Shown one piece after another: positions 1 through 4,813 of a DNA stretch of 5,043 nucleotides. The DNA is taken from the NCBI GenBank assembly GCA_012032575.1, contig JAAUSP010000569.1:1-5043 (forward strand). Direction: 5' to 3'. The notes under the pieces are model-generated. The model saw only the letters and a list, made by a program, of their open reading frames with translations, made no database searches and was not told the origin of the DNA. Both the position numbers and the translations under genes were made by a program. The stretch is from Anaerolineales bacterium. Lineage in GTDB: Bacteria; Chloroflexota; Anaerolineae; 4572-78; J111. Numbering within the stretch: the stretch's first letter is position 1; every line of letters starts with the position of its first letter.

Positions 1-2188
1 CCACCGCCACGCCGACTCCGCCCACCACCGCCGCCCAGCCGGCACCGGGCGAGTCGCCGGGCCGGCGGTCACGTTCGCGGGCTTCTTCGACGGTCCAGCC
101 TTCCAGGACGGCCTGGCGGGAAAGCCGAATCTTGCCGGCGCTGTCAATATTGGTCACCATGACCATAATTTCGTCGCCCAACTGCACTACGTCTTCAACC
201 GAAGGCACGCGATAGTCAGCCAGTTGCGAAATCGGCACCAGACCATCCACATCGGGCAGAATCTCCACAAACGCGCCAAAATCGGCGATGCGGACAACTT
301 TGCCGGTATAAATTTTGCCAATTTCGGCTTCTTCGGTGATGGCTTCGATGCGGGCCTGGGCCTGGGCGCTGGCTTCCTGATTGGCGGCGGCAATGTAAAC
401 AGTGCCGTTGTCGTCAATATCAATTTTTGCGCCCGTTTCCTCTTGAATGGCCCGGATCATCTTACCGCCAGGGCCGATAACCTTGCCAATCTTTTCGGGG
501 TCAATCTGCACCGTGGTAATACTGGGGGCATAGGGTGAGTAGCGCCCGCGCGGTTCGGTGATGATTTCGTTCATCTTGTCGAGGATGTGGAACCGCGCTT
601 CTCTGGCCTGGGTGAGAGCCTGTTCCATCACATCCCAGCGCAGGCCGCTGATTTTAATATCCATTTGCAGGGCCGTAATCCCCTGACGGGTTCCGGCTAC
701 TTTGAAGTCCATATCACCCAGGGCATCTTCAAGACCCTGAATATCGGTCAAAACGGCAAATTGATCGCCTTCTTCAACCAGACCCATCGCCGCGCCAGCT
801 ACCGGGGCTTTGATCGGCACACCAGCGTCCATGAGGCTGAGGGTGCTGCCGCAGACACTGGCCATTGAAGTGGAGCCATTGGAGCTAAGCACTTCGGATA
901 CCAGGCGCAGGGTATAAGGAAATTTATCAAAATCGGGCAGCACGGCAATCAGGGCACGCTCGGCCAGAGCGCCGTGACCGATTTCGCGGCGGCCCGGCGA
1001 GCCGACCCGGCCCGTTTCGCCGGTGGAGAAGGGCGGGAAGTTGTAATGGTGCAGGTAGCGTTTGATTTCTTTGGGGCCAAGCGTATCGAGACGCTGCTCG
1101 TCGCGGGGAGTGCCCATCGTCGTCACCGTCAACACCTGGGTTTCGCCACGAGTAAAAAGACCGGAGCCGTGAGCGCGGGGCAGAATGCCGACATCGCCCC
1201 ATATCGGGCGAACCTCGGTCAGCCCGCGACCATCGGGGCGGACGCCCTGCTTCAAAATGCGGGAACGAACCGCTTTCTTGAGGGCGCTGCTGTAAACCGC
1301 GTGGACATCCTTGAGAGTAACGGTTTCATCCGTTTGCAGGTGGACGACCAGTTCATCCCGTACCGCGTCCATGGCCGCCTCGCGGGTTTGTTTGTTGCCT
1401 TCAACTTGAAGGGCGGCTTCGATTTTGCCTGCCAGAAAAGCCATAACTTTTTGGACTGTTTCTTCGGGCGGGGTGCTGATAGCCAGTTCACGCTTGGGCT
1501 TGCCAAGTTGAGCCTGCATCTCTTTTTGCACCCGGATAATATCCTGGATGGAGGCGTGGGCCAGCCGCAGGGCCTCGATCATTTTATCTTCGGGGATTTG
1601 ATTGGACCCCGCTTCGACCATCAAGATGGCATCTTCCGTACCGGCGATGCGCAAATCAAGCTGGCTGCCTTCCATTTCAGAAACGGAAGGATTGACCAGT
1701 AATTGACCATCCTTGAGACCAATCCGCACTGCGCCAACCGGTCCGGCCCAGGGAATATCGGAAATCATCAGGGCAGTACTGGCGCTGTTGATGGCCAGGA
1801 TATCCAGATGTTTTTCGCCATCAGACGACATGGGGGTGATGATAATCTGGACTTCGTTACGGTAATTTTTGTTAAAGAGGGGCCGCAGGGGGCGGTCGGT
1901 TAAACGAGCGGTCAGAATAGCATCTTCACCGGGCCGGCCTTCACGCCGGAAGAAACTGCCGGGGATGCGTCCGGCGGCGTATAACTTTTCTTCAAACTCG
2001 ACGCTTAGCGGAAAAAAGTCTATGCCTTCGCGGACGCTGTTAGAAGCAGTCGCAGTGGTTAGCAGCAGGCAATCCCCGGAACGCAGTGTTACCGCGCCGC
2101 CCGCTTGACCGGCCAGGACGCCGGTTTCAAAGATAAGTTCGTCGTTACCCAGCTTGGCAACAAAACGATGGGGTTGTGGTTTAGCCAT
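1..2188 (-). CDS. pnp: Polynucleotide phosphorylase (PNPase), C-terminus cut by window edge
   Basis: This gene encodes a 3'-5' exoribonuclease that degrades RNA with inorganic phosphate, releasing nucleoside diphosphates; in this family it works as a cytoplasmic ring-shaped trimer in mRNA turnover. I translated the minus frame from the ATG at 2188 and found 729 codons without a stop. The first RNase PH-like domain carries FFRREGRP at residues 79-86 and TARLTDRPLRPLF at 93-105. The second carries HGSGLFTRGETQ at 340-351, the phosphate-binding SNGSTS at 436-441, and D488, D494 and K496 within LEDALGDMDFK, matching E. coli D486, D492 and K494. A KH domain follows with GPGG at 572-575, then an S1 domain at about 624-692. 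The start is fixed by a strong upstream Shine-Dalgarno and the family-typical N-terminus. It lies downstream of rpsO, as in many bacteria. The visible length already exceeds the roughly 700 residues usual for the family. The last ~25 visible residues are Gly/Val-rich and may be frame-shifted (see findings). Confidence 0.97.
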   Translation of the reverse strand, partial: MAKPQPHRFVAKLGNDELIFETGVLAGQAGGAVTLRSGDCLLLTTATASNSVREGIDFFPLSVEFEEKLYAAGRIPGSFFRREGRPGEDAILTARLTDRPLRPLFNKNYRNEVQIIITPMSSDGEKHLDILAINSASTALMISDIPWAGPVGAVRIGLKDGQLLVNPSVSEMEGSQLDLRIAGTEDAILMVEAGSNQIPEDKMIEALRLAHASIQDIIRVQKEMQAQLGKPKRELAISTPPEETVQKVMAFLAGKIEAALQVEGNKQTREAAMDAVRDELVVHLQTDETVTLKDVHAVYSSALKKAVRSRILKQGVRPDGRGLTEVRPIWGDVGILPRAHGSGLFTRGETQVLTVTTMGTPRDEQRLDTLGPKEIKRYLHHYNFPPFSTGETGRVGSPGRREIGHGALAERALIAVLPDFDKFPYTLRLVSEVLSSNGSTSMASVCGSTLSLMDAGVPIKAPVAGAAMGLVEEGDQFAVLTDIQGLEDALGDMDFKVAGTRQGITALQMDIKISGLRWDVMEQALTQAREARFHILDKMNEIITEPRGRYSPYAPSITTVQIDPEKIGKVIGPGGKMIRAIQEETGAKIDIDDNGTVYIAAANQEASAQAQARIEAITEEAEIGKIYTGKVVRIADFGAFVEILPDVDGLVPISQLADYRVPSVEDVVQLGDEIMVMVTNIDSAGKIRLSRQAVLEGWTVEEARERDRRPGDSPGAGWAAVVGGVGVAV

Positions 2189-2199
2189 GATATAATAAA

Positions 2200-2206
2200 C
2201 CTCCTT
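2200..2206 (-). promoter_or_regulatory. Ribosome binding site of pnp
   Basis: The minus strand reads AAGGAGG here, a full match to the anti-Shine-Dalgarno core, 11 nt upstream of the ATG at 2188. It fixes the pnp start. Just upstream, at 2215-2230, a small hairpin (GACCTCC / GGAGTC, one bulged C, CGC loop) could form in the leader. Its role is unknown. Confidence 0.8.
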
Positions 2207-2247
2207 AAGGTTTTGACTCCGCGGGAGGTCAGGAACTGGAGAAAATT

Positions 2248-2368
2248 ACAGAGACAATGAGAAGTAGGGAGTAGGGAGTAAGGAGTAGGGAGTAAGAATT
2301 AAGTATTAAGAAATGGATAGAGTGGTTAAATTCTCATTTCTTATTTCTTATTTCTCAATTGTTTCTGT
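2248..2368. repeat. 121-nt imperfect inverted repeat, MITE- or REP-like, in the rpsO-pnp gap
   Basis: The outer ends are ACAGAGACAATGAGA (2248-2262) and TCTCAATTGTTTCTGT (2353-2368), near-perfect reverse complements with one transition and one extra base. The inner arms are also complementary if G-U pairs are allowed. The left arm is built of AGTAGGG-type heptamers and the right arm of TTCTTAT-type heptamers at 2331-2358. As plus-strand RNA this would fold well; on the minus strand, the one transcribed from rpsO into pnp, the same positions become A-C mismatches. There is no coding potential and no obvious target-site duplication. It may be a small non-autonomous mobile or dispersed repeat. 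The rest of the gap shows nothing recognisable at 2369-2424 apart from AT-rich sequence next to the terminator. Confidence 0.6.
2263..2318. repeat. Degenerate 7-nt tandem repeat (AGTAGGG-like, 8 units)
   Basis: Successive heptamers read AGTAGGG, AGTAGGG, AGTAAGG, AGTAGGG, AGTAAGA, ATTAAGT, ATTAAGA and AATGGAT. The first five are near identical and the last three drift toward AT-rich variants. The array forms the left arm and part of the loop of the larger inverted repeat. Its position between a ribosomal gene and pnp, outside any reading frame, makes a coding role unlikely. Confidence 0.75.
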
Positions 2369-2424
2369 CGCTTTATCCAATGCCTGGGTCCCGGTCAGAG
2401 TCGTTAAAAAATTAAATTGATTTG

Positions 2425-2475
2425 AAAAAGCAAACGAGCAGAAGGGCCTGGTTGCAGCCCACTTCTACTCGTTTG
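2425..2475 (-). terminator. Rho-independent terminator/attenuator after rpsO
   Basis: On the minus strand a long stem follows the rpsO stop by 26 nt. The arms are 2462-2475 plus 2457-2460, pairing with 2431-2447. There is one mismatch in the CAAACGAG(T/C)AGAAG arms, one unpaired A at 2461, and a 9-nt loop at 2448-2456. The stem is followed by CTTTTTC (2424-2430) and a second T-rich tract near 2405-2412. The U tract lies only on the minus side, so it terminates rpsO transcripts. In E. coli a comparable leaky terminator separates rpsO from pnp; leakiness here is inferred because I see no clear separate pnp promoter. Confidence 0.88.
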
Positions 2476-2501
2476 ATAATTTACGACCTCATAAGAGGGG
2501 G

Positions 2502-2771
2502 TTATTTCCGCAGTCCGAGCCGCTCGATGACGGCTTGATAACGAGCCGGGTCTTTTCGTTTCAGGTATTCCTGGTGATGCCGGCGCTGGCCCACCAGCTT
2601 GAGCAGCCCTCGCCGCGAACTGTTATCACTCTTGTGAGTCTTGAGGTGTTCCTGAAGCTGGTTGATGCGAGCGGTTAAAAGGGCAATTTGCACATCGGAT
2701 GAACCGGTATCGCCCTCTTTGAGTTTGAACTGCTCAATAATTTCCTGCTTTTTAGTTTGGGTAAGTGACAC
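2502..2771 (-). CDS. rpsO: 30S ribosomal protein S15 (uS15)
   Basis: This gene encodes an 89-residue primary 16S rRNA-binding protein of the small-subunit platform. The length is exactly that expected of the family. The signature runs through [11 protein letters not shown] (20-30), [18 protein letters not shown] (32-49), [14 protein letters not shown] (51-64) and YLKRKD (69-74). It keeps the conserved histidines and D49/S52 of the rRNA-contacting loop, and Y69. Translation starts at GTG (2769-2771), supported by AAGGAGA seven bases upstream. The stop is TAA. It is the first gene of a leftward rpsO-pnp pair, separated from pnp by a terminator. In several phyla S15 represses its own mRNA through a leader structure, and the leader here is long and structured enough for that, though this is inference. 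Confidence 0.98.
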   Translation of the reverse strand: MSLTQTKKQEIIEQFKLKEGDTGSSDVQIALLTARINQLQEHLKTHKSDNSSRRGLLKLVGQRRHHQEYLKRKDPARYQAVIERLGLRK

Positions 2772-2778
2772 GAAATAA

Positions 2779-2785
2779 TCTCCTT
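2779..2785 (-). promoter_or_regulatory. Ribosome binding site of rpsO (supports a GTG start)
   Basis: The minus strand reads AAGGAGA, 7 nt upstream of the GTG codon at 2771. The spacing is ideal and supports GTG as the initiator. No ATG lies nearby in frame. Confidence 0.8.
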
Positions 2786-2790
2786 CGCTT

Positions 2791-2833
2791 GTCGGGCGGT
2801 GGGCCGACGCACCCCTGCGCCAGGCTCAGGCCC
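2791..2833 (-). promoter_or_regulatory. Structured rpsO leader, candidate S15 autoregulatory element
   Basis: The predicted rpsO 5' leader is about 80 nt and contains competing pairings. GTCGG (2804-2808 on the minus strand) can pair with CCGAC (2791-2795) around an 8-nt loop. CCTG (2827-2830) can pair with CAGG (2814-2817). GGGCC (2829-2833) can pair with GGCCC (2801-2805), which excludes parts of both. Such overlapping helices close to the Shine-Dalgarno are typical of ribosomal-protein leaders, but no specific published S15-binding fold was matched. Confidence 0.4.
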
Positions 2834-2860
2834 CTAGTGATAAATAACAATTGACAGTGA

Positions 2861-2889
2861 ATTATATCACGCTTTGAGGGTGGGGGCAA
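2861..2889 (-). promoter_or_regulatory. Sigma70-type promoter of rpsO
   Basis: The minus strand carries TTGCCC (2884-2889), a 17-bp spacer and a perfect TATAAT (2861-2866), extended to TGATATAAT. Transcription should begin near 2854, giving a leader of about 80 nt. The -10 hexamer is flanked by GTGA and TCAC, forming a palindrome at 2857-2870 that could bind a regulator. Confidence 0.75.
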
Positions 2890-2913
2890 ATAGGGTAAAT
2901 TATGTCTTGCAGA

Positions 2914-2942
2914 TTGTAGGCAGGGTTAAGGTATGCTAAAAT
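2914..2942 (+). promoter_or_regulatory. Sigma70-type promoter of the EAD-TIR gene
   Basis: TTGTAG (2914-2919), a 17-bp spacer and TAAAAT (2937-2942) preceded by TGC form an extended -10 promoter. Transcription would begin near 2949, leaving a leader of about 100 nt before the ATG at 3050. It is back to back with the rpsO promoter, with 24 bp between the two -35 elements, so the two could influence each other. Confidence 0.55.
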
Positions 2943-2984
2943 AGAACGTACATTTGGTCCCACCTGGTCTTTCAATAACACCTT

Positions 2985-3009
2985 ACAGGTTTTCGCGGAG
3001 CGTACCTGT
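2985..3009 (+). promoter_or_regulatory. Hairpin in the EAD-TIR mRNA leader
   Basis: ACAGGT (2985-2990) and ACCTGT (3004-3009) can form a 6-bp stem, with CGC/GCG (2994-2996, 3000-3002) pairing inside the loop. ACCTG at 2972-2976 could instead pair with CAGGT at 2986-2990, so two folds compete. There is no U tract, so it is not an intrinsic terminator as it stands. A regulatory role is only a possibility. Confidence 0.35.
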
Positions 3010-3035
3010 TAAGGTCTCTTTCCAAAATGGAGTTC

Positions 3036-3044
3036 GAGGAGGAG
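3036..3044 (+). promoter_or_regulatory. Ribosome binding site that sets the EAD-TIR start at 3050
   Basis: GAGGAGGAG lies 5 nt upstream of the ATG at 3050. The same frame is open back to a TTG at 2954, but that codon has no Shine-Dalgarno, sits only a few bases after the predicted transcription start, and would add 32 residues unlike the EAD fold. The start at 3050 is therefore preferred. Confidence 0.85.
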
Positions 3045-3049
3045 CAACT

Positions 3050-4429
3050 ATGTCCAATTATGATACCGGCGCTATCCGCAACCTCTTGACCGAGGTCTTC
3101 CCCGATGCGGACGAGATTGAATTTTTCGCCGACGATTATTTCAAGGAAGTCAAGTTTGAGCCGGATATGGCTTTGAAAAAGCGGGCACATGTGCTGACTC
3201 AATACTGCGCCCAGAATAATCAGCTTGATAAGCTGCTGGCCTTTTTACAGAAGAACCATCCGGCCAAGTACGCGGAGCACAGTGCCTTGCTAACCCTTGA
3301 TACTCCGGCTACCCCGGCCACGCCGGAACCGGCTGTGGCTCAGCCGCCAACGCCCGCTCCTGAACCGGCTGCCTCCGCAGACATAATGCCTTCTACTCCA
3401 CCCAAAACCAACGACGTTTTTATCAGCTATTCCCGTCGTGACCTGGCTTTTGTAACCCAATTGCACCAGGAATTGACTAAACGGGGAATTTCAGCCTGGT
3501 TTGACAAAGAGAACATTGCAGTAGCAGATCATTGGGCCACCTCAATTGTCGAAGGCATTCGCGACTGCAAAGTTTTTGTGCTGGCGCTCTCACCTGACTC
3601 TACCGCCTCCAAAAATGTGCGCAAAGAGGTAGATTTAGCCCAACGATATGATAGAAAGATCGTTCCCCTGCTTTGGCGACCCACCGAGATTCCGGTGGCT
3701 ATGGAATATCAATTGGCCGGGATTCAATGGATTGACTTTAAAGAAACAGCTTCTAATGAGAATTTTAATGAAATGGCTGATGTTCTACGCCGGCTGGTAG
3801 GCGGCGCGTCCCTCACTGAAGCCACCTCTGATAAACCCATCGCCAAAGAGTCGACTATTCCGGCCCTGCCCAAAGAAGAGCCACCTGCCACTGCCCCCAG
3901 GCAACTAGGCGGCTTGAAAAAGAAACAAACCCTCAGCCCTATCGCTGTTGGCGGAGCAGTGATTTCCGGTGTTGTTACCACGTTTGGATTGGATACAGCC
4001 GACCAGGATTTTGTCAATCTGGAACTAAAGTGGCTTTTTAGCGCGGCTGATAACTTTCTCAAAATTCGCCGGGGAGATAACAGTCGCAACCAGCCAATTG
4101 CCGCGCCTATCCCGGCCGATGCTCAACGTCAACCGCAAGCGAACAATCAAATACTCAGCAGTGTTGATGATTTTGATTTGCAAATTTGGGAAGGCCAGAT
4201 TGACTCAGGCTTCAAACGGATTGATACCCATCTGAAAAACCTCAATATTCTGCTGGATCAGGAAGCCAGAAAAGGGGATACTGGCAAAGGTGATGTCTAT
4301 CTCCAAAATCAAATCAAAGGTGCTCGAATTGATATTGTGAAAATTTTGCAAGAGATGGCTCAATTAATGAACCAAGCTTACGGTGTTCTGGTTACCAGCC
4401 CCAACCAACTCCTTGAGTTGTTGGGATAA
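3050..4429 (+). CDS. EAD-like/TIR domain protein, candidate NAD+-acting immune effector
   Basis: This 459-residue protein appears to be a conflict-system effector. Residues ~6-80 form an all-helical adaptor resembling the effector-associated domain EAD1 (key positions NLL at 11, FFADDYF at 25-31, LDKLLAFL at 59-66, HPAKY at 70-74). Residues 84-120 are a Pro/Ala-rich linker. Residues ~121-235 are a TIR domain: DVFISYSRRD (122-131), WFD (150-152), the CKVFVLALSP strand (173-182), and E193 in VRKEVDLA, aligned with the catalytic glutamate of SARM1-type NADases. The usual glycine of the I-x-x-G-D-x-W motif is A159. Residues 253-295 are a low-complexity linker. A weakly hydrophobic Gly/Val stretch at 297-314 may or may not be a membrane segment. 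Residues ~370-459 are helical and unrecognised. The family-level inference is NAD+ cleavage or cyclisation on activation, with the EAD recruiting a partner. No partner, nuclease or NTPase is encoded nearby. The nucleotidyltransferase follows after 24 bp. Domain calls are firm for TIR, good for EAD and absent for the C-terminus. Confidence 0.9.
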   Translation: MSNYDTGAIRNLLTEVFPDADEIEFFADDYFKEVKFEPDMALKKRAHVLTQYCAQNNQLDKLLAFLQKNHPAKYAEHSALLTLDTPATPATPEPAVAQPPTPAPEPAASADIMPSTPPKTNDVFISYSRRDLAFVTQLHQELTKRGISAWFDKENIAVADHWATSIVEGIRDCKVFVLALSPDSTASKNVRKEVDLAQRYDRKIVPLLWRPTEIPVAMEYQLAGIQWIDFKETASNENFNEMADVLRRLVGGASLTEATSDKPIAKESTIPALPKEEPPATAPRQLGGLKKKQTLSPIAVGGAVISGVVTTFGLDTADQDFVNLELKWLFSAADNFLKIRRGDNSRNQPIAAPIPADAQRQPQANNQILSSVDDFDLQIWEGQIDSGFKRIDTHLKNLNILLDQEARKGDTGKGDVYLQNQIKGARIDIVKILQEMAQLMNQAYGVLVTSPNQLLELLG

Positions 4430-4441
4430 TCAATTGTTATC

Positions 4442-4445
4442 GGAG
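4442..4445 (+). promoter_or_regulatory. Ribosome binding site of the nucleotidyltransferase
   Basis: GGAG lies 8 nt upstream of the ATG at 4454, inside the 24-bp gap after the EAD-TIR stop. The gap holds no terminator or promoter, which is compatible with co-transcription. Confidence 0.6.
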
Positions 4446-4453
4446 ACACATTC

Positions 4454-4813
4454 ATGAAAGTCATCATCCCCCTGGCCGGATTTGGCACACGATTGCGACC
4501 ACATACCTATACTAAACCCAAACCGCTCATCAACGTGGCCGGTAAGCCGGTGCTGGGCCACCTGCTCGATAAGCTCAAAGGGCTGAATATTGATGAAGTT
4601 GTTTTCATCGTCGGCTACCTGGGCGACCAGATTGAAACCTATGTCAGCGCCAACTACGATTTTAAGGCGCATTACGTCGAGCAAAAAGAGTTGTTGGGGC
4701 AGGCCCACGCCATCTACCTGGCCAAAGATTTGGTCGAGGGGCCGACCATTATTCTTTTTGTGGACACCCTCTTTGAAGCCAACCTGAGCAAGCTCAATCA
4801 AGAAAAAAAGTGA
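4454..4813 (+). CDS. NDP-sugar pyrophosphorylase-like nucleotidyltransferase, N-terminal part (frame-broken)
   Basis: The gene encodes the nucleotide-binding half of a sugar-phosphate nucleotidyltransferase (RfbA/GalU/GlmU-type GT-A-like fold). This family joins an NTP and a sugar 1-phosphate into an NDP-sugar plus pyrophosphate for envelope or exopolysaccharide synthesis. The signature is complete: LAGFGTRLRPHTYTKPKPL at residues 7-25, followed by GKPVLGHLL, the VVFIVGYLGDQI strand, EQKELLGQAHAIYLA and the metal-binding-region motif VDTLF. The base or sugar specificity cannot be told. The frame stops at residue 119 at a TGA (4811-4813), directly after a run of seven A at 4803-4809. The family continues for well over 200 residues, and the missing sequence resumes one frame over. 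Either the gene is genuinely broken or the assembly has an indel. The start is supported by GGAG at 4442-4445. Confidence 0.85.
   Translation: MKVIIPLAGFGTRLRPHTYTKPKPLINVAGKPVLGHLLDKLKGLNIDEVVFIVGYLGDQIETYVSANYDFKAHYVEQKELLGQAHAIYLAKDLVEGPTIILFVDTLFEANLSKLNQEKK

Noticed and set aside
974..1702. A 242-codon plus-strand open frame across pnp, with others at 224-538, 587-868 and 1703-1903 in the same frame
   Set aside because: They are codon-aligned antisense shadows of pnp. Their translations are low in sense and resemble no family, and the opposite strand carries full PNPase motifs.
2263..2368. CRISPR-like array
   Set aside because: The repeats are contiguous 7-nt units without unique spacers, and no cas genes are present.
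2851..2856. TTGACA on the plus strand as a -35 element for the TIR gene
   Set aside because: The perfect -35 hexamer has no acceptable -10 at 16-18 bp downstream on that strand. The pair at 2914-2942 fits better.
2954..3049. Upstream TTG start extending the TIR protein by 32 residues
   Set aside because: It has no ribosome binding site, lies a few bases after the predicted transcription start, and the ATG at 3050 has an excellent Shine-Dalgarno.
4430..4801. A 123-codon minus-strand open frame opposite the nucleotidyltransferase
   Set aside because: It is antisense to strong family motifs, overlaps nearly the whole gene, and shows no recognisable domain or supporting context.
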